Below, piece by piece: positions 1 to 8,337 of a DNA stretch of 64,000 bases. This DNA comes from Calothrix sp. HK-06 (GTDB lineage: Bacteria > Cyanobacteriota > Cyanobacteriia > Cyanobacteriales > Nostocaceae): positions 29,296-93,295 of the forward strand of contig NZ_MRCD01000025.1 in the NCBI RefSeq assembly GCF_001904745.1, given 5' to 3'. Within the stretch, counting starts at the first letter, position 1. Every line of letters starts with the position of its first letter. Made by a program: the position numbers and the translations under genes. Below the pieces are notes generated by a model that saw only the letters and a list, made by a program, of their open reading frames with translations, had not been told where the DNA came from and did no database searches.

Positions 1-169
1 GTAATCTCGTAAACTTTTGCGCGTTTCGGTACGAGCTTGTTTAAGATTCCCGAAGTAAAGCTAAAAAATTTGTCTTCTAACTCTTGGCATAAAAATTACC
101 TTACCGCAAATGTAACACGCTATAACAAAACATAAATACGATTAAAACAAATAGCACAAATGTTTTCCT

Positions 170-613
170 ATGAAACTGACCACTCGCGGACATTACAGCG
201 TTAAAGCATTACTCGACTTGAGTATGCTTCGACCTACGAAAAGCGCATCTGTTAAAGCAATTGCATCTCGTCAAGATATTCCTGCCCCTTATTTAGAAAA
301 ATTGCTAATCGAAATGCGGCGTGCAGGACTGGTAAAATCAATTCGTGGTGCCGTAGGTGGATACCAGCTAGCCAAACCACCCGCACAAATCTCAATAGGA
401 GAAATTTTAGAGGCAGTAGGTGAAAAAATTACTCATCTACCGCAACAAAAATCCGAACCCGACCAAGCTCTTGACTGGGTAACGTTAACTCTCTGGCAAC
501 GGCTAAATCAAAAACTTAAAGAAGCTTTATATAGTCTCACTTTAGCTGACCTTTATTACGATGCCCGCAGTTGGCAAGCATCCCTTGGTGAAGAAGCTAA
601 TTTTATTGTTTAG
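170..613 (+). CDS. Rrf2-family transcriptional regulator, no Fe-S cysteines
   Basis: A 147-residue Rrf2/IscR-type winged-helix DNA-binding protein. The start MKLTTRGHYSVKALLDL, the recognition-helix region IPAPYLEKLLIEMRRAGLV and the wing RGAVGGYQLAKPP are typical of the family. IscR and NsrR carry three cysteines near residues 90-105 that hold a cluster. This protein has no cysteine anywhere, so it cannot bind a cluster that way; any signal it senses is unknown. The ATG at 170 fits the family N-terminus. cbiB starts 10 bases after its stop, so the two are probably co-transcribed. The C-terminal third (residues 95-147) is the least conserved part. Its regulon cannot be read from this window. 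Confidence 0.9.
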   Translation: MKLTTRGHYSVKALLDLSMLRPTKSASVKAIASRQDIPAPYLEKLLIEMRRAGLVKSIRGAVGGYQLAKPPAQISIGEILEAVGEKITHLPQQKSEPDQALDWVTLTLWQRLNQKLKEALYSLTLADLYYDARSWQASLGEEANFIV

Positions 614-623
614 TCAATAGTCA

Positions 624-1631
624 ATGGTAACAATTACAGATAAATTACTAATAACTAACGTTTTTGTGTTGCTGATTGCAGCACTCTTAGACTATTTAAT
701 TGGCGACCCTATTAATTGGCTTCATCCAGTCCAAGTAATGGGGTGGGTAATTTCTCGTTTCACTAATATCGCTTTATTCTTATGTAAGAATGCTTTGACA
801 CAAAGAATCGCTGGTATTCTCCTTACTATTCTTTTAATATTAGGCACTGGTGCCATCAGCACTATATTGATAAAAGCGACTTTATGGATACATCCTAACT
901 TCGGAATTATTACCAAATGCATTTTACTTGCAAGTTGTTTTGCCGCAAAAAGTTTAAGAAACGCTGCTGAAACTGTCTTGGAGCCATTAATTTTAGAAGA
1001 TATTGCGACTGCACGTCTGAATCTTAGCCAATTTGTAGGACGCGACACTGAAAATCTCTCTAAATCAGAAATATTACGTGCTGTTTTAGAAACTGTTACC
1101 GAAAACGCCACCGACGCTGTTATGGCACCTTTATTTTATGCAATTATTGGTATATTTATTAGTGCATATATACCAATAATTGAACCTGTATCTTTAGCAT
1201 TGGCATATAAAGCTAGTAGTACTTTAGATTCAATGGTAGGTTATAAACAGCACCCCTACACATATTTAGGTTGCTTTAGCGCACGAACTGAAGATTTTTT
1301 AACTTGGGTACCTTGTCGTTTGACTGTAATAACTTTAGCTTTAATCTCTTTTAAACCTTTATATATATGGAATATTTGTTGTCGTGATGCGGTATTAGAC
1401 CCTAGTCCAAACTCTGGGTGGAGTGAGTGCGCTTATGCTGCCATACTAGGAGTGCAAGTCGGTGGCACCAATTCTTACCGAGGAGTAATTAAACATAAAC
1501 CCTTATTGGGAGATAACATTCACCCAATTCAACCATCTTCAATCCGAGATTCGCTACAACTAACGAGATATTCGTTTTTAATATGGTTGGGGGTAGCTAC
1601 CTCTATAGGCTTTTTGGTGACAAACAGGTAA
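624..1631 (+). CDS. cbiB: Adenosylcobinamide-phosphate synthase CbiB/CobD
   Basis: An integral membrane enzyme of late cobalamin synthesis that joins adenosylcobyric acid to the aminopropanol arm. Its 335 residues match the family's usual length. Diagnostic motifs run in order: LIGDPINWLHPVQVMG (about 25-40), VGRDTENL (138-145), ETVTENATDAVMAPLFY (about 156-172), AYKASSTLDSMVGYK, FSARTEDFLTWVP, DPSPNSGWSE and LGDNIHP near the C-terminus. Several hydrophobic membrane segments lie between the motifs. It follows the Rrf2 gene by 10 bases, so co-expression is likely. No cobalamin riboswitch is visible upstream, and no other cobalamin gene lies in the window. Confidence 0.95.
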   Translation: MVTITDKLLITNVFVLLIAALLDYLIGDPINWLHPVQVMGWVISRFTNIALFLCKNALTQRIAGILLTILLILGTGAISTILIKATLWIHPNFGIITKCILLASCFAAKSLRNAAETVLEPLILEDIATARLNLSQFVGRDTENLSKSEILRAVLETVTENATDAVMAPLFYAIIGIFISAYIPIIEPVSLALAYKASSTLDSMVGYKQHPYTYLGCFSARTEDFLTWVPCRLTVITLALISFKPLYIWNICCRDAVLDPSPNSGWSECAYAAILGVQVGGTNSYRGVIKHKPLLGDNIHPIQPSSIRDSLQLTRYSFLIWLGVATSIGFLVTNR

Positions 1632-1670
1632 TCATAAATATAAAGCTTAAGAATTAGGGAAACTAATTAT

Positions 1671-2213
1671 ATGAATCTGTCTGCGAAAGTAGTCTCCATA
1701 CTTTCACCTGAAGAAATTCGTCGCACTGTAAACCGTCTAGCTTCGCAAATTATCGAAAGAACTCGTGATTTATCGCAGTTAGTGCTTTTAGGTATTTTTA
1801 CAAGAGGGGTACCACTTGCTGAATTACTCGCGCGTCAAATCGAAGCAATGGAAGGCATTTCAGTTCCAGTTGGAGCGTTAGATATCACGTTTTACCGCGA
1901 TGACCTTGACCAAATTGGTCTACGAACTCCAGCAAAAACTGATATCCCTTATGACTTAACAGATAAAACAGTTGTTCTTGTTGATGACGTTATTTTTAAA
2001 GGCAGAACTATTCGAGCAGCTTTAAATGCTGTTAACGAATATGGTAGACCAGAAGTAATTCGTTTGGCTGTGCTAGTTGACCGAGGTCATAGAGAAGTCC
2101 CGATTCATCCTGACTTTATTGGCAAGCAGCTACCTACTGCGAAAGAAGAAATCGTTAAAGTTTACTTGAATGACTTTGATGGCCGCGATGCAGTAGAACT
2201 TATAAGTTGCTGA
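1671..2213 (+). CDS. pyrR: PyrR bifunctional pyrimidine regulator / uracil phosphoribosyltransferase
   Basis: A 180-residue PRTase-fold protein. The PRPP-binding loop [13 protein letters not shown] is at about 101-113 and the N-terminal [10 protein letters not shown] at 41-50, both PyrR signatures. In Firmicutes PyrR binds pyr mRNA to control attenuation and has weak uracil phosphoribosyltransferase activity. In cyanobacteria the regulatory role is less clear and salvage may dominate. The gene stands 39 bases after cbiB and is not next to other pyrimidine genes. I saw no PyrR-type attenuator in the short upstream gap. Family assignment is firm; which of the two roles matters here is inference. 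Confidence 0.93.
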   Translation: MNLSAKVVSILSPEEIRRTVNRLASQIIERTRDLSQLVLLGIFTRGVPLAELLARQIEAMEGISVPVGALDITFYRDDLDQIGLRTPAKTDIPYDLTDKTVVLVDDVIFKGRTIRAALNAVNEYGRPEVIRLAVLVDRGHREVPIHPDFIGKQLPTAKEEIVKVYLNDFDGRDAVELISC

Positions 2214-2296
2214 TATGTCGCTAATATATTGATGAGTTTGGCAATAGGTATTAATATTTATTAATATACTGTTAACAAACTTTACGCTCTTTCAAT

Positions 2297-2506
2297 ATGA
2301 ATTTTTTTCTGGTGGCTATAGACAAGGCATCTTACAACTCGCATCTCCAGGCGATTTTGACTTTTGTGGGTATAGGAGGATTTTTAGCAGCTACGATTCT
2401 TGGCTCAATTGGTTGGTATAACTCGAAGCGTCCCGCAGGTTGGGAAGCAAGTGAGGCGCCTGGTTGGGTACCAAAAGTTCCTGAAAGACAAAAAAACCAA
2501 GATTAG
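2297..2506 (+). CDS. Small single-span membrane protein, function unknown
   Basis: A 69-residue protein with one hydrophobic segment (about residues 20-40, LTFVGIGGFLAATILGSIGW) followed by a short polar tail, GWYNSKRPAGWE... ending in VPKVPERQKNQD. This small-helix-plus-tail plan resembles small cyanobacterial thylakoid-complex subunits or assembly proteins, but I cannot name it with confidence. The ATG at 2297 has no clear Shine-Dalgarno sequence, which is common in cyanobacteria. It lies 83 bases after pyrR on the same strand and before a converging kinase gene. Confidence 0.7.
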   Translation: MNFFLVAIDKASYNSHLQAILTFVGIGGFLAATILGSIGWYNSKRPAGWEASEAPGWVPKVPERQKNQD

Positions 2507-2634
2507 GTTCTCACCTCATAATTGGACTTGCATGGTGGTGTACCAAATACCACTTGCCACCAAGCAGTTCAAATATATTAGTAAGCCTAACTTTTAGTTA
2601 GGGTTTTAAACCCAAATTTTCGATAATTTGTTAG

Positions 2635-4524
2635 TCAGGTGCTTTTAACGGCGCCTATTGTTTGTAAGAGTTGTTTGGCAGTATAGGGTTTGGATAGGAA
2701 GGCTTTGACACCTATTTCTGTTGCACTGTTTATTTTATCGCTGGAGATAAGTCCGCTGACTGCAATAATTTTGACAGCGGGGTTAATTTTTTGTAGTGTC
2801 CTAATAGTTGTTAATCCATCCATTGCGGGCATAATCATATCTGTCAGCACAATTTCGATTTTATCACGGTGTTCAGCGTATAAAGCTATTGCCTCAATAC
2901 CGTCGCAAGCTGTTATGATTTTATAATTGTAAGTTTCTAACGATGTTTTAGTGACATTGCGGATTGAATCTTCATCATCGACGACTAATATTAACTCACC
3001 GTTACCTTGTGGTAATTGTGTTTCACTCTCTTCTATGGTTTCGGAAATTTGCTGTGCAGGTAAATAAATTTGAAATTTACTACCTTTGTTGATGTCACTA
3101 ATAACGTTTATAAATCCCCCGTGACTTTTGACTATTCCTAAAACAGTAGAAAGTCCTAGTCCTGTACCTTTACCAAGCTCTTTGGTGGTAAAGAATGGTT
3201 CAAATATACGGTCTACTATATCTGAAGGTATGCCAACACCTGTATCTGTAATTGATACTAATATATAATTGCCAACTTTTGCTTCAATATTCATATTGGC
3301 AAAATTTTCATCAATAAAAATATTTTCAGCGGATATTTCTAGTTTTCCTCCCTGTGGCATTGCATCACGCGCATTGACGCAAAGGTTCATCAAAACTTGG
3401 TGGAGTTGAGTCGCATTACCTATAACAGTCCATAATTCCGGATGGATATTTATAGATACTTGAATCGATTTTGGAAATGTTTCTTTAATAATTTGTTGAA
3501 TTTCAGTAAGCAGGTGCTTGATTTGTGTCAATGCACGCTCACCCTCAATGCCACGTGTAAATGATAGTACTTGCTTCACCAAATTGGCGCCGCGTTTGGC
3601 GTTAGATATTAGTATTGGTAAAAGTCGCTGACTGCGTTCGTCGCGCAACTGCGACTCTAAAAGTTGTGCTGTCATTAAAATCGGCGCCAACACGTTGTTA
3701 AGGTCATGTGCAATACCGCTTGCTAAAGTTCCAATACTTTCTAAACGTTGTGCGCGAAAAAACTGGGCTTCTAACTGTTTTTTTTGCGTTATATCTGTAT
3801 TTACTACAAGAACAGCTTGTGCTTTATTATCAAATTCTGGTACTAATGTCCAACGACTTTCAACAATAATCATATTACCTGATTTTGTAGTTTGTTTTAA
3901 CTCGCCTTCCCAGGCGCCATTTCTGAGCAGGATATTAAAAGCTGATTGTAATTGTGACAAGTTCTTTTCTTGCCAAAGCTGTATTGTCTGTTTACCTATT
4001 GCGTCTTCCTCTTTCCAGCCGTACAAACTTTCTGCGGCTTTATTCCAAAAAAGTATTTGATTTTTTAAATTACAAACAAAAATGGCATCGGTGGCAACAT
4101 TAAGTAAAGCTGCTTGTTCACGAATTTTACGTTCCGCACGCTTACGTTCTAATGCGTAGCGAATCGAACGCTCGAGTAATGCTGCATTAAGTTGACTTTT
4201 TTCTAAATAATCAGCGGCGCCAGCTTGCATCGCTTCAATATCAATATCACGTTCGCCTTGACCTGTCAGTAAAATCATAGGCGCCGTTGTACCCGAAGCT
4301 ACAGCAACACGTAATAACTCCAAGCCATTACCTTCACCCAAACGATAATCAACAAGATAAACATCGTGCTGATGTTTGGCAATTTCCACGAGTCCAGCTT
4401 CATAACTGCTGACCCATTCTAATTTGCACCCAGCTACCTGAAATTCAGAAAACCAATCACGAGTTAAGACGTAATCATCTTCATCGTCATCGATAAGAAG
4501 CACCTGGATGGGGCTATTTTTCAT
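2635..4524 (-). CDS. Hybrid histidine kinase REC-PAS-HisKA-HATPase-REC
   Basis: A 629-residue cytoplasmic sensor kinase with receivers at both ends. The N-terminal receiver (about 5-125) has acidic residues IDDDEDD, phospho-acceptor D59 in VYLVDYR and K109. A PAS domain follows (about 138-250). The dimerisation/phosphoacceptor segment has ASGIAHDLNN with H273. The ATPase domain carries NLCVNARDAMPQGG, DTGVGI and GKGTGLGLS. The C-terminal receiver (about 510-625) has LVVDDEDSIR and LTDMIMPAMDG. A strong GGGGAGG ribosome site lies just before ATG 4524, and the gene starts 14 bases after the receiver gene 4539-4985, so they form an operon. It is closely similar in its C-terminal half to the kinase at 8338-11544. 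No membrane segment is seen; the signal sensed is unknown. Confidence 0.93.
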   Translation of the reverse strand: MKNSPIQVLLIDDDEDDYVLTRDWFSEFQVAGCKLEWVSSYEAGLVEIAKHQHDVYLVDYRLGEGNGLELLRVAVASGTTAPMILLTGQGERDIDIEAMQAGAADYLEKSQLNAALLERSIRYALERKRAERKIREQAALLNVATDAIFVCNLKNQILFWNKAAESLYGWKEEDAIGKQTIQLWQEKNLSQLQSAFNILLRNGAWEGELKQTTKSGNMIIVESRWTLVPEFDNKAQAVLVVNTDITQKKQLEAQFFRAQRLESIGTLASGIAHDLNNVLAPILMTAQLLESQLRDERSQRLLPILISNAKRGANLVKQVLSFTRGIEGERALTQIKHLLTEIQQIIKETFPKSIQVSINIHPELWTVIGNATQLHQVLMNLCVNARDAMPQGGKLEISAENIFIDENFANMNIEAKVGNYILVSITDTGVGIPSDIVDRIFEPFFTTKELGKGTGLGLSTVLGIVKSHGGFINVISDINKGSKFQIYLPAQQISETIEESETQLPQGNGELILVVDDEDSIRNVTKTSLETYNYKIITACDGIEAIALYAEHRDKIEIVLTDMIMPAMDGLTTIRTLQKINPAVKIIAVSGLISSDKINSATEIGVKAFLSKPYTAKQLLQTIGAVKST

Positions 4525-4538
4525 GATTTCCTCCCCGT

Positions 4539-4985
4539 TTAGAACGGTAGTTCTACAATTTCAAACCAGTACTTTCCAATAGTTCGCATCACTTCAACTA
4601 AAGCTGCAAAATTCATTGGTTTAATTATGAACGAATTTGCACCTAATTCATATGTACGATATATATCTTCTGGTGCTTTGGAAGTCGTCAGTACAATTAC
4701 AGGGATTTTTCGTAACTCCGGGTCATTCTTTATTTCCTTAAGCGCTTCACGACCGTCCTTTTTGGGCATATTTAAATCCAGTAAAATCAACCCAGGACGA
4801 GGTGAACTGCTCAAAGATACATACCGACCGCGATGATACAAATAATCCATCAACTCCTCACCGTCTCTTACTACATACAATTCGCTTGACAATCGACTTT
4901 CTGCCAATGCCTCGCGTGCTAACATGCAATCGTCTTCATCGTCATCTGCTAATAGAATTTTTACAGTTGTCTGCCGACCTATCAC
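4539..4985 (-). CDS. Single-domain response regulator, Rcp1-like
   Basis: A stand-alone receiver of 148 residues with no output domain. It has LLADDDEDDCML at the start, the phospho-acceptor in LILLDLNMPKKDG, the conserved Thr in VIVLTTS and the Lys in FIIKPMNF. The tail FAALVEVMRTIGKYWFEIV is characteristic of the Rcp1 subgroup, which receives phosphate from phytochrome-type kinases. It lies between a cyanobacteriochrome-containing kinase upstream (5140-8055) and a hybrid kinase 14 bases downstream, and probably carries phosphate between them; that link is inference from position. Confidence 0.93.
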   Translation of the reverse strand: MIGRQTTVKILLADDDEDDCMLAREALAESRLSSELYVVRDGEELMDYLYHRGRYVSLSSSPRPGLILLDLNMPKKDGREALKEIKNDPELRKIPVIVLTTSKAPEDIYRTYELGANSFIIKPMNFAALVEVMRTIGKYWFEIVELPF

Positions 4986-5139
4986 TATGCATTTTCTCCT
5001 TTTTTGCTAACAATAGTATTGGTTTAGTATTAAATCTCAATATAAAATGTGACAATAATACGTATTTTCTCAGACACTATGAAGGTATCATAATCTTTCT
5101 CAAACATGAAAATTGGTAATTGAAGACTAAAAACCCTTT

Positions 5140-8055
5140 TTACTTACTTATCGGTAATATCACGATAAATTTTGCACCTTGTCCAGGTTGACTTTTGGCG
5201 GTAATGCTTCCGTGGTGTCGCTCAACAATTTTGCGGCATATAGCTAACCCAATACCTGTCCCGTCATATTCACTACGTCCATGTAATCGTTGAAAAACTT
5301 GAAAAATACGGTCGCAATATTTTTCATCAAACCCAATACCGTTATCTTGAACTGTAATTTGGTACATTTGTACAGTTTCTTTGGCGATTATTTCGCTATA
5401 AATACTTACAATTGGAGCAACTTTCGGACGATGAAATTTCAGAGCATTCCCAATTAAGTTTTGTAATAGTTGTCGCATTTGAAGTGGGTCGGCGTTAATT
5501 GTTGGTAAATCGCCTAACTCAATGCGTCCAGAAGCTTGTGCAATAGTTTCCTCCAAGTCAGATAATACTTCATAAGCAATTTGCGACAAGTCAACAGGTA
5601 CAAACGGTTGAGCGCGCGTTGTTAGACGCGACAATGTTAATAAATCTTCGATTAGTGCCTGCATACGCCCAGTGGCATTTTGCATTCGTTCAAGATAATC
5701 ACGTCCTTGAACAGAAAGATTCTCATTACACGTACTTTTGAGTCGGTCTCCAAATGCTTTAATTTTTCGTAGTGGTTCTTGTAAATCGTGAGAAGCAATA
5801 AAGGCAAATTGTTGAAGTTCCTCGTTGGAACGCGTAAGTTCTTGACGCTGTAATGTTTCTTTCTCTAAAAGTTTTGCTTGAGCCAGAGCAATACCAATTT
5901 GGTCGGCAAGTTGACGCAATAGCTCAATTTCCCATGTCGTCCAATGACGGGTATGCCCACATTGGTGGGCTATTAACAATCCCCACAGTTGATTGTGAAG
6001 TAAAATCGGCACAACAAGGTTTGCTTTGACGGCAAATTGCCGCAAAAATTCGACGTGGCAAGCTTGAATACTACCATTATTAATATCCGCTAGCGAGGCA
6101 ATGTGTCCTTGGCGATATTTCTGAATATAATTTTCATTAAAACAAGGATCAAAAATCTCTCGCCCTAACATTACAGGAAAACCAGGAACAACAGCTTCTT
6201 GAACTGCCGTCACCACACCATTTGACCGCAACCGCAAAATTAATACACGGTCAGCGTTAAGTACTTTTTGGACTTCAATAACGCTAGTCGATAAGATTTC
6301 GTCGATTTGCAGCGATTGACGAACTTTTAGAGTAAAATCAGCAAATAATTGAGTACGTAAATTCTGACGCTGTAATTCTTCTTGAACCCTTTTACGCTCG
6401 GAAATATCCATCATGGCGCCAATCATCCTAACTGCGGCGCCTCCAATTCTTACAACATAACCTCGGTCTAAAATATACGCATACGAATTATCAGCGCGTC
6501 GAAAGCGATACTCGTTCGACCAAACTTGTTTTCCCCTATCAATAACAGCTTGCATATCGACGACAATCCGCCATCTATCATCTGGGTGAATGCGTTCGCG
6601 CCACCAAGTTAAGGTCGAGCTAGCATCCGACGTTGAATATCCAAAAAGCGTAGTAACACTTTCATTCCACCATACGCGGTTAGTTATTAAATCCCAGTCC
6701 CATACAGCGTCGTTTGTTGCTCGCGCGAGTATTTGAAATCTTTCTTCACTTTGCTGTAACCGTGTTTCGGCTAACTTACGTTCAATTGCTGTTGCTAAAA
6801 CGTTGGCTACTGCTTGTAAAAAGTAAACTTCATCGCGGTTATAATTTCTCGGTGACTTTGAGTGGGCGCCTAAAATACCAAAAGGGCGTTCTTGACAATG
6901 AATAACAACACTGACACCGCTAACAACATCATGTTCTGCTAGCAATTGTGATTTATTAAATCGTGTTTCACTTGCAAAATTATTTACAATAACTGGTTCA
7001 GTGGAAATTAAAGTAAATCCAGCTTGCGATAAGTGTCCAGTATTGACTTTTGCTTTCCCTATTAAACCTTCGCGCCATCCAACTCCAGAACGTAATAAAA
7101 AATTATTTTCATCAACACACAATTCAAGTATTTTAGAATACTCAACTCCTAAACTTTGAGCAATGACGACTACTGCTCGTTGCATTAACGTATTTAAACT
7201 AGAACCTGCCAGCGCTAATTGGCTCAACTCAGCTACGATTGCTTGACGGTTAGCATATATTTCTAGTGCTTCTTCTGAGTGTTTACGCTTGGTAATGTCC
7301 ATATCAACTCCAGACATTCTCACTGCGGTGCCTTTTTCGTCGCAAAATACTACACCTTTACTTGCCATCCAACGAATTGTATTATCGGGTAGCAAAGCTC
7401 GAAATTCTAGGTCATATTCTGTTCCTTCTTCAACCGCGCGTTTGACTGCATTTGTAACTAAATTTCTGTCGTTCGGATGAACGCAACGTATAAAAGCTTC
7501 ATAATTACCTGTAAATGCACCTTTTTCTAACCCAAATAAAGATTCTTTATCATCCGACCAAGTAACTGTGTCAGTAACTATATTCCAATCCCAGGCGCCC
7601 ATTTGGGCAGATTTTAAAGCTATTACTAACTGTGCTTCACGTCGTAATGCGTACTCTGTTTGCTCTTTCAATTTTTCCATTGTGTGCTTGGCTTCAAGCA
7701 AACGACGAACCCGTTGACGCAACACTTGCCAGTGAATTGGTTTTGTAACGTAATCTGTGGCGCCTGCTGAGAAAGCATTTTCAACTGAAATTTGATCGGC
7801 AAGTCCTGTAACCATTAAAATTGGAAGATTTTCGGCTTGGGGAAATGACCGTAACTGAGCGCAGCAAGTAAAACCATCCATTTCCCCCATTAAAGCATCA
7901 AGCAATATCATGTCTGGCTGTCGCTCTTGATATAGCACTAGCGCTTCAGAGCCACTACAGGCTTCGATAATTTGATATCCAGAGTATTCAAGTAACTCGC
8001 GCAATTGCATCCGAGTCAATACGTCATCGTCTACAACTAAAATTAAATTATTCAT
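5140..8055 (-). CDS. Cyanobacteriochrome-type multisensor kinase REC-PAS-GAF-PAS-GAF(DXCF)-HisKA-HATPase
   Basis: A 971-residue hybrid kinase. The ATG at 8055 is chosen because it opens directly into the receiver; the frame extends to a TTG at 8097 but those extra 14 residues look non-native. Domains: receiver (about 3-120, D53 in LLDALMG, K105 in VTKPI), PAS (about 146-255), GAF (about 271-426), PAS (about 441-552), second GAF (about 566-728), HisKA with SHDLQEPL (H756), and an HATPase ending in GTGIGLAICRKIVERHHG. The second GAF contains FDPCF (Asp636-Cys638) and, 28 residues later, ACHVEFL (Cys666-His667), followed by LWGLLIAHQC. These are the signatures of a DXCF two-cysteine cyanobacteriochrome, which binds a bilin and usually senses blue/violet versus green/orange light. 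The first GAF lacks these residues. Confidence 0.92.
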   Translation of the reverse strand: MNNLILVVDDDVLTRMQLRELLEYSGYQIIEACSGSEALVLYQERQPDMILLDALMGEMDGFTCCAQLRSFPQAENLPILMVTGLADQISVENAFSAGATDYVTKPIHWQVLRQRVRRLLEAKHTMEKLKEQTEYALRREAQLVIALKSAQMGAWDWNIVTDTVTWSDDKESLFGLEKGAFTGNYEAFIRCVHPNDRNLVTNAVKRAVEEGTEYDLEFRALLPDNTIRWMASKGVVFCDEKGTAVRMSGVDMDITKRKHSEEALEIYANRQAIVAELSQLALAGSSLNTLMQRAVVVIAQSLGVEYSKILELCVDENNFLLRSGVGWREGLIGKAKVNTGHLSQAGFTLISTEPVIVNNFASETRFNKSQLLAEHDVVSGVSVVIHCQERPFGILGAHSKSPRNYNRDEVYFLQAVANVLATAIERKLAETRLQQSEERFQILARATNDAVWDWDLITNRVWWNESVTTLFGYSTSDASSTLTWWRERIHPDDRWRIVVDMQAVIDRGKQVWSNEYRFRRADNSYAYILDRGYVVRIGGAAVRMIGAMMDISERKRVQEELQRQNLRTQLFADFTLKVRQSLQIDEILSTSVIEVQKVLNADRVLILRLRSNGVVTAVQEAVVPGFPVMLGREIFDPCFNENYIQKYRQGHIASLADINNGSIQACHVEFLRQFAVKANLVVPILLHNQLWGLLIAHQCGHTRHWTTWEIELLRQLADQIGIALAQAKLLEKETLQRQELTRSNEELQQFAFIASHDLQEPLRKIKAFGDRLKSTCNENLSVQGRDYLERMQNATGRMQALIEDLLTLSRLTTRAQPFVPVDLSQIAYEVLSDLEETIAQASGRIELGDLPTINADPLQMRQLLQNLIGNALKFHRPKVAPIVSIYSEIIAKETVQMYQITVQDNGIGFDEKYCDRIFQVFQRLHGRSEYDGTGIGLAICRKIVERHHGSITAKSQPGQGAKFIVILPISK

Positions 8056-8300
8056 TTTAAAGCAAGATTTATTTGTTCGTAATTCATAATTACTCAAATT
8101 TTAATAGTATTTTTTTGTTAAATATTTTCAATTGTAAATAATCGTAACATAATATTTAATTACACTTTGGTGGTTTTTAATTCTTGGACTATATTTTTCG
8201 CATTTTTATATAAGTTTCTATCTAAAAATAATTAGTTTTTTTATCATTAGCTTCGCAATAGTTCGATGTATTTATAATACTTCAGAAATTTTTATACAAT

Positions 8301-8335
8301 TGGTTGAGTTACGCGAAGCCTACACCCAACCTACA
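8301..8335. repeat. Intergenic hairpin repeat GGTTG...CAACC, possible terminator
   Basis: The arms GGTTG and CAACC flank a GTTACGCGAAGCCTACA-type loop just beyond the stop of the 8338-11544 kinase. It resembles the widespread cyanobacterial 'GTTGGGTTACGC' repeats and may end the kinase transcript. Confidence 0.45.
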
Positions 8336-8337
8336 TA

